From Salinicola acroporae (GTDB lineage Bacteria > Pseudomonadota > Gammaproteobacteria > Pseudomonadales > Halomonadaceae), in the NCBI RefSeq assembly GCF_003206615.1, contig NZ_PZJW01000002.1, positions 1 through 64,000 on the forward strand: a stretch of DNA of 64,000 nucleotides. The letters are read 5' to 3'. The notes under the pieces are model-generated. The model did no database searches. It saw only the letters and a list, made by a program, of their open reading frames with translations, and had not been told where the DNA came from. Made by a program: the position numbers and the translations under genes. The number at the start of each line of letters is the position of its first letter. The first letter of the stretch is position 1. Positions 34,287-44,980 of the stretch are shown here, one piece after another.

Positions 34287-37200
34287 TCACTTGTATTTCT
34301 TATTCACTTTGATCGGTGATTCTTGATCATCATACTTTCCAACGATGCCTTCCAGTTTGAGGCGCTCAAGCAGCGCACGGTCGAAAGGTGTATTGGGGAT
34401 GCGAGGTTTATCGTGCCCAACCTCAGTGAGCTTTGGATAGTCTCCACTCAATGCCTGCAAGACTATAAAAAGCTGGTCACTGCTGATCGACCCTATGTGA
34501 CAACTGAGTAGTTTTACAACATACTGCGATGCAACGCCTTTCTCCGCCATCCGCTGCACAATATTTGATGGAATTTCGTGCTCATTTTGAGCAGCATATC
34601 GAGCTAGTTCCTCAAGCCCTTTCGGCCCGGCCACTTCAGCATACTCTACCGACTGTTCGACAACCGTGACTTTGACTGCCGAGCTAATTTCACTGCTGCT
34701 GAGAAGAAATTCCAAATCACCCTTCACTAGCTCTGGCGTCATATAACTCAAGAAATCCTTCGATTCGCGGATGAATCCCTTGCGTGTCGGCCAATCAGTC
34801 GCTGCCAGATGTTCGTAGGACTTTGCTTCGTCCGCAATGATGTCGTGCTTCAGCAGTAATGCAAAAAGATCACCTTTCTCAACCTTAACATTCTCGACAT
34901 CGAGGTGTTTATTTAGCTTCAAACTCGCCACCAGCCCCGCACGTAGCGCTGCGGATGGAAGATAAATAGTCGCCGCCAAAATAGCAATTGCCAAGTCAGG
35001 CTTTAACTCCTCATCAGCGACACCGGTCTCTGAAATTTTTCCGGCAGCGGATAGTAGCCTCCCTAGTGGAGCATCCACCGACTCAAGAGCCACGAAGTAG
35101 CGGCTTACGTTGTTGAAAGTTGCTGGAACTCGCTTGTGTTTGAGCAATGCCGGCCATACCCCTTCAGGCGCCTCAGCGATGTCTGCAAGCTCACAAGCTG
35201 GAGACGCGCGTTCAACAACATCATCGAGGCAGGATGATGCTTGCTCGAGCACATCCTCTATTACAGCAATAAAGTTTTCGCTTGCATCGATCGTCGCAGA
35301 AGCATTCTCGACGGCATCCAAATACGTTTGTAAATGGCTAAGCACATAAGCGTAAACCGTCTTATTGGCTGCACGAATGACGTCGAGCGCCACCGTTACT
35401 TTATTATCAATGACAATAGAGAGATTCTCGTGCGTAATCTTGTACAAGTTGCGCGATACGAATGACGGCCGAACATATCGACCAAGCACCTCCAAACTAG
35501 GCAGAATGACACTTGCATCTGCAAAGAGCGCGCCGATAGGTTCTGCCAGGGTCGATGTAGTCGCATCAGACGTAAGTACAGAGAACTCAGCGTAGTGCGC
35601 CGCCAGGTATTCAGACACCGCGACATCGGTTCGTCGCTTCGACTCTGGAAGATGCGCAAGGGCAACGTCTAATAATTCTATTCTCGAAGATTCATCTAAC
35701 TCAGCTTGGCTCACAAGATAGATGAGAACTTGCGTGGAAGCTCCCGTAAATCGCTCCAAGAATCTCCGGCGCTGCTCCCCTGCAGTCAGATACGCCTGCA
35801 GAAACCTTTTCTGACTCAGCCCGAGGCCGACCAAGGAGCGAGTCATTATATCGGCCGCATTAACATCAGTCACTAAAAGACGGTCAAGAATGGCAATATT
35901 GTATAGCGCTGGTTCCTTTAACCCATTTTTGCCTCGTTCACGAACAACGGCATCCACGTCATCCGGAGCAAGTTCAAAATATTCATCCATCAAGTCTCTT
36001 TCAACGTGATGAATGATGAAATTTGTCGCAGCCGGACTCACACGATTGCCATGGAACGTGGACGTATACAGTGTAAAATTACGATTGAGGTATCCGGCAC
36101 GGACAAGCTGACAAGCCAAACCCAAAGTCAAGAGCGCCTCTGCGATTGACTCCAAAGACTGCTTTTCCTGCTTATACACCACAAGGAACTCCGGTCGCTT
36201 TACGAGATCACCGAGATCGGCACTCCGCAGGAATCTGATATTTTCAGTTCGCTCATCAATCTGCTCATTCAGCGCTTTACGATCAGCTTCATCCCATCTC
36301 TCGGCGTCCAACGTATCGTCAAGAGCTGCTGCAAGGTTCTTCCGACTGAACGTCAAAGAGACCCGACCGTAGTTAGTAGCAGCGTTCCACTTCAACACAG
36401 CCTCATCTTCCTTTGCCTTAGCAAAGTCTGCCCAGAAGCTTGCTCCTTTAAGGTCCTCCGTTGACCGGCTAGCCCGGTCGAAAGAGAACGTTGCGTTATG
36501 CGTCGAGTAGCCTACTGCCTCTGCCGTTCGCTGCACGTGTGCAATCAAGCGTTCACCTAAAATTGCACTTCGTGTAGTCTCTCTATCGATCAGTGTAGCT
36601 CGCTGACGAAGCACGCGCAGCTCGCTCTCGATTCGTTTGATGTTTTCGGCCACAAGCGCACGACTGACCTTGTAAAGTACATCTAATTTACTCGTGCCGA
36701 GCCGGATGGTTTCGAAGTCTGTTAGGTGCGTGCTCTTGTAGAGCATCATCGCGAATAGCTCAGTCTCACTGAGATTGAGCTGCTTCCCGTCACCAGAGAA
36801 TATTCGATCCCGAAAAACAACAAACTCATTACAAACATTCTTCAAGAGTCGCATATCTGGCACATATTGCGCAGACAAATCTAGCAACTCTGGCTCTACC
36901 TTGTGGTCGATCTTGCCAAGCAACTGAACTGCTATATTACGAGCACTCCGATGCGTGACAAAAGGAACCACCGGAATAATCAGATCAAAAAATTTTGTAC
37001 GATTAGCACGCATACTCTCGGATTGTGCCGGGTCATTGACTTTGAACACACTCGACTCAAACTTTCGCCCCTCTAACCTTAGACCCACATTATCGAAAAT
37101 ACTGTCTTTTATAGCATATATAAAACGAACAGGCTTATTGATCTGCGGCGAGGCATTAAGCAACGTATTCAGTGCACGAAGTGTTTCAAAAATATGAGAA

Positions 37201-37964
37201 TCATCGAACCTGTCAATATCCTCGAAGATCACGACATCCCGGCCTGAAACCTCAAAAAAGTAGACAATTTCATCAAGATATTGATCGAAATACGATACGG
37301 AATTGTCATCAAGAGTGACAGTTGCCGAGCCCGCCGAAAGCTGTTTGATATGAAGCCGCCCATGATACAACCAGCGAGCCAGCAGCAAAACTATCGCCGC
37401 AACGCCGGCTGCCATAAAATGAGTCCAGACGCCTATATCACTCTGAGCAGTTAACGCAGTGGCGATCTCTACGGTCCATCCTGTTAACAAGAAAATAACA
37501 GCTATAACGCTCCCTAGCAGCAACGCACTTACCGTCTCATGTTTCAAACGAAAGCGTTCGATCCATCGAAAACGAGAGGCCGGCATCCTATTAGGATCTT
37601 CCCTGTATAGTAATTGCTTGACGATTTCCTGCTGGATGCGGTTGGTCGGTGTCGTCGCTTGAATAGGTACCGAATCATCAATCTTGGATTCTTCGATCGG
37701 CGCGAGCGTCGACAACGAAAGTTCAACAATACGCCCCTTCTGGCGCCTCGCGACCTCCCCTAATATACTGCTCTTGCCGACACCATAGTTCCCAGATAAT
37801 GCTATGTTCCGTATATGGCTTTTTCCAAGAGCAGCCTCTATAGTCTCAACATATCCCTCATGCTCAGATTCAAGATACTCGGGAGTCAAAGCATCAAGCT
37901 TCCAAGATTTTTTATAAACAGAGCCAAACAATTCTTCGCCAGAAAACTCTCTATTCCCATACAA
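34287..37964 (-). CDS. Large KAP/YobI-type membrane P-loop NTPase
   Basis: 1225 residues, in AT-richer DNA with different codon use (AAT, ATA, TTT common) than its neighbours. Walker A is GNYGVGKSS at 58-66, Walker B is VVIFEDIDRFD at about 244-254. Between them lie two membrane helices (about 145-165 and 182-200), the insertion that marks the KAP/YobI NTPase group. The remaining about 930 residues are helical and have no catalytic motif that I can name. Length and layout match the YobI-like ATPases, which are sporadic and often sit in variable islands with anti-phage genes. A role in phage defence or in membrane signalling is plausible but not shown here. No partner gene accompanies it. The ATG at 37964 opens in an AT-rich leader. 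Confidence 0.75.
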   Translation of the reverse strand: MYGNREFSGEELFGSVYKKSWKLDALTPEYLESEHEGYVETIEAALGKSHIRNIALSGNYGVGKSSILGEVARRQKGRIVELSLSTLAPIEESKIDDSVPIQATTPTNRIQQEIVKQLLYREDPNRMPASRFRWIERFRLKHETVSALLLGSVIAVIFLLTGWTVEIATALTAQSDIGVWTHFMAAGVAAIVLLLARWLYHGRLHIKQLSAGSATVTLDDNSVSYFDQYLDEIVYFFEVSGRDVVIFEDIDRFDDSHIFETLRALNTLLNASPQINKPVRFIYAIKDSIFDNVGLRLEGRKFESSVFKVNDPAQSESMRANRTKFFDLIIPVVPFVTHRSARNIAVQLLGKIDHKVEPELLDLSAQYVPDMRLLKNVCNEFVVFRDRIFSGDGKQLNLSETELFAMMLYKSTHLTDFETIRLGTSKLDVLYKVSRALVAENIKRIESELRVLRQRATLIDRETTRSAILGERLIAHVQRTAEAVGYSTHNATFSFDRASRSTEDLKGASFWADFAKAKEDEAVLKWNAATNYGRVSLTFSRKNLAAALDDTLDAERWDEADRKALNEQIDERTENIRFLRSADLGDLVKRPEFLVVYKQEKQSLESIAEALLTLGLACQLVRAGYLNRNFTLYTSTFHGNRVSPAATNFIIHHVERDLMDEYFELAPDDVDAVVRERGKNGLKEPALYNIAILDRLLVTDVNAADIMTRSLVGLGLSQKRFLQAYLTAGEQRRRFLERFTGASTQVLIYLVSQAELDESSRIELLDVALAHLPESKRRTDVAVSEYLAAHYAEFSVLTSDATTSTLAEPIGALFADASVILPSLEVLGRYVRPSFVSRNLYKITHENLSIVIDNKVTVALDVIRAANKTVYAYVLSHLQTYLDAVENASATIDASENFIAVIEDVLEQASSCLDDVVERASPACELADIAEAPEGVWPALLKHKRVPATFNNVSRYFVALESVDAPLGRLLSAAGKISETGVADEELKPDLAIAILAATIYLPSAALRAGLVASLKLNKHLDVENVKVEKGDLFALLLKHDIIADEAKSYEHLAATDWPTRKGFIRESKDFLSYMTPELVKGDLEFLLSSSEISSAVKVTVVEQSVEYAEVAGPKGLEELARYAAQNEHEIPSNIVQRMAEKGVASQYVVKLLSCHIGSISSDQLFIVLQALSGDYPKLTEVGHDKPRIPNTPFDRALLERLKLEGIVGKYDDQESPIKVNKKYK

Positions 37965-38180
37965 CCTAAAAAAACCAATATTAAGCGGTTTTTTTCAAAA
38001 CACTCAAAAACCCCTGCAGCTTAACCACAAAAAAACATCCGCCGCCTTTTAAAAATCGCATCTGGCTCACCGCCTTTTATTAACAGCACCCCTGCATGCT
38101 TACGGGACGCAGCCACGCCATTAGAAAAAGCAATTTAATAATTGTTACCAGACTTCGTCTCATTGAGCAAGAAAGCAAGC
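37965..38180. other. AT-rich leader and right flank of the NTPase insert
   Basis: 216 bases with no gene. The composition stays AT-rich (TTAAGCGGTTTTTTTC, runs of A) up to the guaA terminator. It should contain the promoter of the NTPase gene and the right edge of the insert; I see no tRNA or clear direct repeat that would define an attachment site. Confidence 0.5.
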
Positions 38181-38208
38181 AAAAAGCCCGCTCGATGGCG
38201 GGCTTTTT
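38181..38208 (-). terminator. Terminator of guaA
   Basis: AAAAAGCCCGC (38181-38191), loop TCGATG, GCGGGCTTTTT (38198-38208): perfect 11-bp stem with a T-run on the minus strand, 38 bases past the guaA stop. Confidence 0.93.
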
Positions 38209-38245
38209 AACGCATAACGACAGTGAGCCTTGAACCTTTAGAAAA

Positions 38246-39820
38246 TCACTCCCACTCGATCGTCGCCGGCGGCTTGCTGCTGACGTCGTAGGTCACGCGC
38301 GATACACCGCTGATTTCGTTGATGATGCGGTTGGAGACTTTCTCCAGCAGCTCATACGGCAGGTGGGCCCAGCGGGCGGTCATGAAGTCGATGGTCTCGA
38401 CGGCGCGCAGGGCGATGACCCATTCGTAGCGGCGGCCGTCGCCGACCACGCCGACCGATTTCACCGGCAGGAAGACGGCAAATGCCTGGCTGGTCTTGTG
38501 GTACCAGTCGGCGTTGTGCAGCTCTTCAATGAAGATGGCGTCGGCTTCGCGCAGGATGTCGGCGTACTCCTTCTTCACTTCGCCGAGGATGCGCACGCCC
38601 AGGCCCGGCCCCGGGAAGGGGTGGCGGTAGACCATGTCGTAGGGCAGGCCGAGTTCGAGGCCGAGCTTGCGCACTTCGTCCTTGAACAGTTCGCGCAGCG
38701 GTTCGACCAGCTTGAGCTTCATGGTCTCGGGCAGGCCGCCAACGTTGTGGTGCGACTTGATGACGTGGGCCTTGCCGGTCTTGCTGGCGGCGGATTCGAT
38801 CACGTCCGGGTAGATGGTGCCCTGGGCGAGGAAGTCGACGCCGTCGATCTTGGCGGCTTCGCGGTCGAACACGTCGATGAAGGTGTTGCCGATAATCTTG
38901 CGCTTGGCTTCGGGGTCGTTCTCGCCACCCAGGTTGCCGAGGAATTCATCTTCGGCGTCGACCCGGATCACCTTGACGCCCATATGGCTGGCGAAGGTTT
39001 CCATGACCTGGTCGCCTTCGTTCTTGCGCAGCAGGCCGTTGTCGACGAACACGCAGGTAAGCTGGTCGCCGATCGCCTTGTGCAGCAGCGCCGCAACCAC
39101 AGAGGAGTCGACACCACCGGAGAGGCCGAGCAGCACGTGGCGGTCACCGACCTGCTCGCGCACGCGCTCGGTGAGGTCTTCGATGATCTGCGCCGGGGTC
39201 CAGAGTTTTTCCGCCTGGCAGATATCCAGCACGAAGCGTTCGAGGATGCGCTGGCCCTGCAGGGTGTGAGTCACTTCCGGGTGGAACTGGACGCCGTAGA
39301 AGCGCTTTTCCGGCCAGGTCATGGCGGCGATGGGGCAGCTCGGCGTGGAAGCGGTGACGGTGAACTCCGCCGGGGCGCGGGCGACCTTGTCGCCGTGGCT
39401 CATCCACACGTCAAGCAGCGCGCCACCATCGTGATCGACATGGTCCTTGATCCCGCCGAGCAGGTCGTCTTCCGCGGAAACGCTGATCTGGGCGTAGCCG
39501 AACTCGCGCTTGTTGGAGCCTTCGGTGGCGCCGCCGAGCTGTTCGGCCATGGTCTGCATGCCGTAGCAGATACCGAACACCGGCAGGCCCATCTCGAACA
39601 CGCATTCCGGCGCGCGCGGCGAGCCCAGTTCGGAGACCGATTCCGGCCCACCGGAGAGGATGATGCCGTTGGGATTGTATTCGCGGATCTCTTCTTCGGT
39701 GATATCGAAGGCGCGGATCTCGGAGAACACGCCGATCTCGCGCACGCGACGGGCGATCAGCTGCGTGTACTGGGAGCCGAAGTCGAGAATCAGGATCTTG
39801 TGCGAATGGATGTCGGTCAT
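38246..39820 (-). CDS. guaA: GMP synthase (glutamine-hydrolysing)
   Basis: 524 residues, full length. The class I amidotransferase domain has its nucleophile in GICYGMQTM and the His-Glu pair in QFHPEVTHT. The ATP pyrophosphatase domain has LSGGVDSSV, and the C-terminal dimerisation domain ends [14 protein letters not shown], the invariant GuaA terminus. It converts XMP to GMP with glutamine. It follows guaB, 130 bases downstream, as the normal guaBA operon, and ends at a strong terminator. Confidence 0.97.
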   Translation of the reverse strand: MTDIHSHKILILDFGSQYTQLIARRVREIGVFSEIRAFDITEEEIREYNPNGIILSGGPESVSELGSPRAPECVFEMGLPVFGICYGMQTMAEQLGGATEGSNKREFGYAQISVSAEDDLLGGIKDHVDHDGGALLDVWMSHGDKVARAPAEFTVTASTPSCPIAAMTWPEKRFYGVQFHPEVTHTLQGQRILERFVLDICQAEKLWTPAQIIEDLTERVREQVGDRHVLLGLSGGVDSSVVAALLHKAIGDQLTCVFVDNGLLRKNEGDQVMETFASHMGVKVIRVDAEDEFLGNLGGENDPEAKRKIIGNTFIDVFDREAAKIDGVDFLAQGTIYPDVIESAASKTGKAHVIKSHHNVGGLPETMKLKLVEPLRELFKDEVRKLGLELGLPYDMVYRHPFPGPGLGVRILGEVKKEYADILREADAIFIEELHNADWYHKTSQAFAVFLPVKSVGVVGDGRRYEWVIALRAVETIDFMTARWAHLPYELLEKVSNRIINEISGVSRVTYDVSSKPPATIEWE

Positions 39821-39950
39821 GAAGGGGCCACCGCCGTAAGGGTTTCAATTGCCGAGACAAAAGCACGGCCGGAAAAGAATGAAGAGGAAAGAGCGAAGGG
39901 GAAAGATGCACTTCCCACTTCTCCCTTCCCTCTTCCGACTAACGGGTCAA

Positions 39951-41420
39951 TCACGCGCCGCGATAATTCGGCGCTTCTTTGGTGATCTGCACATCGTGTA
40001 CATGCGACTCGGTAATGCCCGCACCGGTGATCTTGACGAACTCCGGCAGCGTGCGCATCTCGTCGATGTTGTGGCAGCCGGTGTAGCCCATGGAGGCGCG
40101 CAGGCCACCCATCATCTGGTGAACGATGGCGCTCATCTGGCCCTTGTAGGGCACGCGGCCTTCGATACCTTCCGGCACCAGCTTCTCGACGCCTTCGTCC
40201 TTGCTCTGGAAGTAGCGATCCGAGGAGCCCTGGGTCTGGGACATCGCCCCCATGGAGCCCATGCCGCGATAGGCCTTGTAGGTGCGGCCCTGGAACAGCT
40301 CGACTTCGCCCGGCGCTTCCTCGGTGCCGGCGAGCATGCTGCCGAGCATCACGGTGCTGGCGCCGGCGACGATCGCCTTGGCGATATCACCGGAGTAGCG
40401 CACGCCGCCATCGGCGATCAGCGGGATGTCGAACGGCTTGAGCGCTTCGGCGACGTTGGCGACGGCGGTGATCTGCAGCACGCCGACGCCGGTGACGACG
40501 CGGGTGGTGCAGATGGAACCGGGGCCGATACCGACCTTGACCGCGTCGGCGCCGGCTTCGGCCAGAGCGACGGCGGCGTCACCGGTGGCGATGTTGCCGC
40601 CGATCACCTGCAGTTCCGGGTAGTGCTCCTTGACCCAGCGCACCCGGTCGATGACGCCCTTGGAGTGGCCGTGGGCGGTATCGACGACCAGCACGTCGAC
40701 GCCGGCTTCGACCAGCGCGGCGATGCGGTCCGGGGTTTCCGGGCCGGTGCCGACGGCAGCGCCGACCAGCAGGCGGCCATCGGCGTCCTTGGCGGCCATC
40801 GGGTAGGTGCGGGCTTTCTCGATGTCACGCACGGTGACCAGGCCGCGCAGGTGGAAGTCCTTGTCGACGACCAGGATCTTCTCGATGCGGTTTTCCTGCA
40901 GCTTGGACTTGATCACGTCAAGCCCGGTGCCTTCGAGCACGGTGACCAGCTTGTCGCGCGGAGTCATGATCGCTTCGACGCTGTCGCTGTGGTCCGGCTG
41001 GAAGCGCATGTCGCGCCCGGTGACGATACCGACCAGGGTCTCGCCCTCGACCACCGGGAAGCCGGAATAGCCGTACTCCTTGGCCATCTCCAGCAGGTCC
41101 TGCAGCTTGGCGTTGGGACCGACGGTGACCGGGTCCTTGACGATGACGCTCTCGTGCTTCTTGACCTTGCGGACCTCGGCGGCCTGCTGGGTGATCGACA
41201 TGCTCTTGTGGATGATGCCGATGCCACCTTCCTGCGCCATCGCGATGGCCAGGCGCGCTTCGGTGACGGTATCCATGGCGGACGAGAGCAGCGGGATATT
41301 GAGGGTCAGCTTGCGGGTCAGGCGGGACTTGAGTTCGACGTCTCTGGGCAGGACATCCGAGTAGCGGGGTACGAGTAATACGTCATCGAACGTAAGAGCT
41401 TCTTGCGCTATACGTAGCAT
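39951..41420 (-). CDS. guaB: IMP dehydrogenase
   Basis: 489 residues, full length. The catalytic loop is [15 protein letters not shown], with the nucleophilic Cys. Two CBS domains (about residues 90-205) are inserted into the barrel. The flap motif YRGMGS and the tail segment ITKEAPNY are conserved. It oxidises IMP to XMP, the first committed step to GMP. First gene of guaBA, with a good sigma-70 promoter about 105 bases upstream. Confidence 0.97.
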   Translation of the reverse strand: MLRIAQEALTFDDVLLVPRYSDVLPRDVELKSRLTRKLTLNIPLLSSAMDTVTEARLAIAMAQEGGIGIIHKSMSITQQAAEVRKVKKHESVIVKDPVTVGPNAKLQDLLEMAKEYGYSGFPVVEGETLVGIVTGRDMRFQPDHSDSVEAIMTPRDKLVTVLEGTGLDVIKSKLQENRIEKILVVDKDFHLRGLVTVRDIEKARTYPMAAKDADGRLLVGAAVGTGPETPDRIAALVEAGVDVLVVDTAHGHSKGVIDRVRWVKEHYPELQVIGGNIATGDAAVALAEAGADAVKVGIGPGSICTTRVVTGVGVLQITAVANVAEALKPFDIPLIADGGVRYSGDIAKAIVAGASTVMLGSMLAGTEEAPGEVELFQGRTYKAYRGMGSMGAMSQTQGSSDRYFQSKDEGVEKLVPEGIEGRVPYKGQMSAIVHQMMGGLRASMGYTGCHNIDEMRTLPEFVKITGAGITESHVHDVQITKEAPNYRGA

Positions 41421-41525
41421 GGTCGGAAACCCAATTGGCAGGTGGTGGGGAGCCTGTAACAGCCTGCGGCACCGCGATGAGGCATGCAGTGGGACCGAAT
41501 CGGGGCCGCGAAAAGTTAATCGCGC

Positions 41526-41554
41526 ATTATAGTCGTTTGGTCGGTGCCTCTCAA
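41526..41554 (-). promoter_or_regulatory. Sigma-70 promoter of guaBA
   Basis: On the minus strand TTGAGA (41554-41549), a spacer of exactly 17 bases, then a perfect TATAAT (41531-41526). Transcription would start near 41519, giving a leader of about 100 bases to guaB. Confidence 0.8.
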
Positions 41555-41839
41555 TGGCAATCGCGCCGGGAAGCCAAGGCGAGGGCGGCAGAAAGCGGCC
41601 CGTGTGAGGCTTGTCGGTATCGATTACCCCGGCCGATGTTTCGCCGGGTCATGGCCATGTCTTGCCGGCGTCGAGTGCCCAGCCCGCTCCGAGGGCGCTC
41701 TCCGCAAGCCCCCTCGATACACCAGGCGCATCGGGCACGGGAGCAAGGTGACGGCGACTGCAAGACCGGGGATAGTTTCCGTATCGATATAGGCTGCTCG
41801 CGGCCCAAGCCGCTACCTCATGCCCAAGGGGTACCTACC

Positions 41840-42607
41840 TTGAATAGCACACTGATCTTTTCCAACCTCGACACGACCCAGTACCTTGGCGTGGCGGCGA
41901 CTGCCTTCCTGGCCTCGGTGATCGGCGGTATCAGCGGTTACGGCACCGGCTTGTTGCTGCCGCCGATTCTGATTCCGATGATCGGCCCCGAGGCGGTCGT
42001 TCCGGTCGTCAGCCTGTCGGCGCTGATCACCAATGCCAGCCGCGTCGCCGCCTTTCGCCATCAGTTCGACCGCACTCGAGCGTTTTGGGTGGTGGCCTTC
42101 GCCCTTCCCTTCTGCCTACTCGGCGCCTACGGCTACACTCGGCTCTCCGGCCCGATGATCAGCGTGGGGCTCGGGCTGCTGTTGATGCTGATCGTGCCGT
42201 TGCGGCCACTGCTGGTGCGGCGCCACGGCCATCTGGGCAGGCCGGGGTTGGCGATCGGCTCGGGTGGCTACGGGCTACTGATGGGCGGGACGTCGGGCTC
42301 CGGCGTGGTGCTGATCTCGCTGCTGCTCTCGGCGGGCCTGACCGGTGCCAGCGTCATCGCCACCGATGCCGGGATCTCCTTCATGCTGGGCATCGCCAAG
42401 GTATCGATGTTCCAGGCCGCGGGGGCGCTGACGCCAGCGCTCTGGGCCATGGCCCTGCTGATCGGCGTCTGTGCCGTCCCGGGCACGTTTCTCGCCAAGC
42501 GACTGGCACGACGTCTCTCCCTGCGCTCCCACTCCCTGATCCTGGATGGCGTGGTCGTGCTGGGCGGGTTGCTGCTGGTGATTGAGGGCGGCAAGGAGCT
42601 GCTGTAG
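41840..42607 (+). CDS. TauE/SafE family sulfite/anion permease
   Basis: 255 residues from the TTG at 41840. AAGGGG lies about ten bases upstream, and upstream in-frame sequence is not protein-like. It has eight predicted membrane helices. The opening helix LGVAATAFLASVIGGISGYGTGLLL and the half-way GSGGYGLLMGGTSGSGVVLISLLLSAGL form the repeated TauE/SafE (DUF81) motif. The family moves sulfite, sulfonates or other organic anions; the substrate here is not clear. It is a lone gene between guaB and xseA; the 230-base region upstream of it shows nothing but the guaBA promoter. Confidence 0.82.
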   Translation: MNSTLIFSNLDTTQYLGVAATAFLASVIGGISGYGTGLLLPPILIPMIGPEAVVPVVSLSALITNASRVAAFRHQFDRTRAFWVVAFALPFCLLGAYGYTRLSGPMISVGLGLLLMLIVPLRPLLVRRHGHLGRPGLAIGSGGYGLLMGGTSGSGVVLISLLLSAGLTGASVIATDAGISFMLGIAKVSMFQAAGALTPALWAMALLIGVCAVPGTFLAKRLARRLSLRSHSLILDGVVVLGGLLLVIEGGKELL

Positions 42608-42680
42608 CCTTGCGCGCCCAAAGGCGCGTCGATGCTACACTGCCCGCCAATCACTCCAACGCCATCGACCAGGCTCCCGG

Positions 42681-44057
42681 ATGCCCGATAACGCCCCAGC
42701 TCCCCTCTCCGTCAGCGATCTCAACCGCCAGGCCCGCCAGATGCTGGAGCGCGGCTTCGGCGACTGCTGGGTCGAGGGCGAGATTTCGGGGCTGGCGCGG
42801 CCCGCGTCCGGGCATATCTACTTCAGCCTGAAAGACGCCAGGGCCCAGCTCAAGTGCGCGTTCTTCCGCAACCGGGCGAGCCTGTCGCGCACGCCGCTGA
42901 AGGATGGCGACCGGATCAAGGTTCGCGGCCGCGTCTCGATCTTCGAGCCGCGTGGCGACTACCAGTTGATCGTCGATGCCGTGCAGCCCAGCGGCGAAGG
43001 CGAACTGATGGCGGCTTACGAACGGCTCAAGCGCCAGTTGAGCGCCGAGGGCATGTTCGCCAACGCGCGACCGCTGCCCTACCCGCCCCGCCATCTGGCC
43101 CTGATCACCTCGCCCACCGGCGCCGCCATTCGCGATGTGCTGGCGGTGCTGCAGGCGCGCTGGCCGATGGTGCGCGTCAGCGTGTTCCCGTCGCCGGTGC
43201 AGGGTCGCGAGGCACCGCCGGCGCTGATCCGCGCGCTGGCCTTGGTCAATCGCCAGGCACGTTATGAATCAGCACGACAGGATGCCGAGCGTTCGGCGAC
43301 CGAGCCGTTCGATGCGATCCTGATCACCCGCGGCGGTGGCAGCCTGGAAGACCTGTGGGCGTTCAACGACGAACATCTGGTCCGGGCGATCCACCACTCG
43401 GCGCTGCCGGTGATGGCCGCTATCGGCCACGAGGTCGACACGACCCTGGCCGAATTTGCTGCCGATGTGCGGGCGCCGACCCCCTCCGCCGCCGCCGAAC
43501 GGCTGGTGCCGGATCGCCGCGATCTCGAGGCAAGGCTGAGTCAGCAGCGGAGAAGGCTCCTTCAGGCGTGGCGCGGGCGCTTCAATGTGGAATCCCAGCG
43601 CCTCGATCACCTGCGTGCGCGGCTGCGCCACCCCGGTGAACGGCTCGCCCAGCAGCGCCAGCGTCTGGCGGGGCTGGATCGTCGCCTGCAACTGGCGATG
43701 CAGCAGCGCCTGCAGCGGGATCGTCAGCGGCTCGAGGCCGCCACCCGGCGCTTCGCGCCCCACGACCCGCGCCGTACCTTGCGCCAATCGCGGGAGCGCG
43801 TGAACCAGCTACGCCAGCGACTGGAGAGCGCCCAGCAGCGTCAGTTGCAACGGGAACGCCATCGGCTCGAAGGGGTCGCACGGGAGCTCAACGCGGTCAG
43901 CCCGCTGGCCGTGCTGGGGCGGGGCTACTCGATCCTGCAGGACGACGACGGCCAGGTCGTGCGTGCCGCCAGCCAGACCCAGCCGGGCCAGACGCTCACC
44001 GCCCGCCTCGGCGAGGGCCGCCTGAAGCTGGAGGTGAAGCGGCGGTTGAAGCGCTGA
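42681..44057 (+). CDS. xseA: Exodeoxyribonuclease VII large subunit
   Basis: 458 residues from the ATG at 42681. The N-terminal OB fold (LSVSDLNRQARQMLERGF, VEGEISGLARPASGHIYFSLKD) is followed by the nuclease core (ITSPTGAAIRDVL, ILITRGGGSLEDLWAFNDE, AIGHEVDTTLAEFAADVRAPTPSAAAE) and a long coiled coil (about 270-415) rich in Gln, Arg and Leu. LAVLGRGYSIL is the conserved late motif. Degrades single-stranded DNA with XseB, encoded elsewhere. It is on its own promoter. Confidence 0.96.
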   Translation: MPDNAPAPLSVSDLNRQARQMLERGFGDCWVEGEISGLARPASGHIYFSLKDARAQLKCAFFRNRASLSRTPLKDGDRIKVRGRVSIFEPRGDYQLIVDAVQPSGEGELMAAYERLKRQLSAEGMFANARPLPYPPRHLALITSPTGAAIRDVLAVLQARWPMVRVSVFPSPVQGREAPPALIRALALVNRQARYESARQDAERSATEPFDAILITRGGGSLEDLWAFNDEHLVRAIHHSALPVMAAIGHEVDTTLAEFAADVRAPTPSAAAERLVPDRRDLEARLSQQRRRLLQAWRGRFNVESQRLDHLRARLRHPGERLAQQRQRLAGLDRRLQLAMQQRLQRDRQRLEAATRRFAPHDPRRTLRQSRERVNQLRQRLESAQQRQLQRERHRLEGVARELNAVSPLAVLGRGYSILQDDDGQVVRAASQTQPGQTLTARLGEGRLKLEVKRRLKR

Positions 44058-44071
44058 GCCATTCGCGGCCG

Positions 44072-44878
44072 CTAAGCGAGCCGCTCTTCGGGATCCCCCG
44101 GCTGTACCAGATGGATTCGCGTCCCGCCCTCGCCTTGACCCAACCCAGGTTTGAGCCGCTGATCGGTATCGTAGTGCCCGCCGTTCTGGCACCGGAAAGG
44201 GATGGGCGCGTCGCTGAACAACCCCGCCAAGCGCTGCTCGAGATCCGTCGCTACCTGCTGCCAGCCGGCATCGTCCAGGCGGTCGCTCGAATAGACCGGG
44301 AACGGCGGCATGACCGCCAGCCCGGGGTAGAACAGCGTGCCGTGCTGGATCGGCCACAGAATCTCCTCCAGGCTGCCATTGACGCCGCGATCGCTGTAGT
44401 GGGGCGCGCGCCCGCCGATCGGCAGGATCAACATCGCCCGACGACCGGCCAGCACGCCTTCGCCGTAACGGTCGCCCCAGCGTTCCCCACCGTGTTCACC
44501 GACCCCGTAGGCAAACCCGAAAGCGAACACCCGATCGACCCAGCCCTTGAGAATCGCGGGCATGCCGAACCACCACAGCGGGAAGCTGAACAGCACCGCG
44601 TCGGCCCACAAGAGCTTCTGCTGCTCGGCGGCGATATCGAGTGTCTGGGTGTCGGAGGCATAGGCGTGGCGCGACTCGGCGATGTAGCTCAGGCGCTCCG
44701 GGTCGACGGTGTCGATGAAATCCTCGCGATCGGCGCTCGCCTTCCACCCCATGGCGTAAAGGTCCGAGACCTGCACCTCATGCCCCTGCGCCTGCAGGAA
44801 CTCCACCGCCAGGTCCTTCAACGCGCTGGTCAGCGACTGGGGCTCGGGGTGGGCGTGGACGATCAGAATATGGCTCAT
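44072..44878 (-). CDS. NAD(P)H:quinone oxidoreductase (flavodoxin-like)
   Basis: 268 residues from the ATG at 44878. It opens ILIVHAHPEPQSLTSALKD, the FMN-binding loop of the NQO1/KefF family; WADAVLFSFPLWWFGMPAILKGWVDRVFAFGFAYG is the second flavin segment. The late RCQNGGHYD is typical of bacterial NQO-type enzymes. It reduces quinones by two electrons with NAD(P)H. It converges on xseA and is divergent from a LysR gene at 44981, its likely regulator. Confidence 0.85.
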   Translation of the reverse strand: MSHILIVHAHPEPQSLTSALKDLAVEFLQAQGHEVQVSDLYAMGWKASADREDFIDTVDPERLSYIAESRHAYASDTQTLDIAAEQQKLLWADAVLFSFPLWWFGMPAILKGWVDRVFAFGFAYGVGEHGGERWGDRYGEGVLAGRRAMLILPIGGRAPHYSDRGVNGSLEEILWPIQHGTLFYPGLAVMPPFPVYSSDRLDDAGWQQVATDLEQRLAGLFSDAPIPFRCQNGGHYDTDQRLKPGLGQGEGGTRIHLVQPGDPEERLA

Positions 44879-44980
44879 GGTCCGGTTACTCGTTTTGGAA
44901 ATGATCGGGTTCGGACCCTGATCTTGAGACGTCATCTGGTATTGTAGAAATCCGATATTTTATGGCCTGGTATCAATAGA

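Noticed and set aside
39849-41378. Long open frame on the strand opposite guaB
   Set aside because: The protein is a shadow: guaB is conserved on the other strand, and high-GC third positions keep the antisense frame open. The same holds for the long frames opposite guaA, adhP, the aldehyde dehydrogenase and the chemoreceptor.
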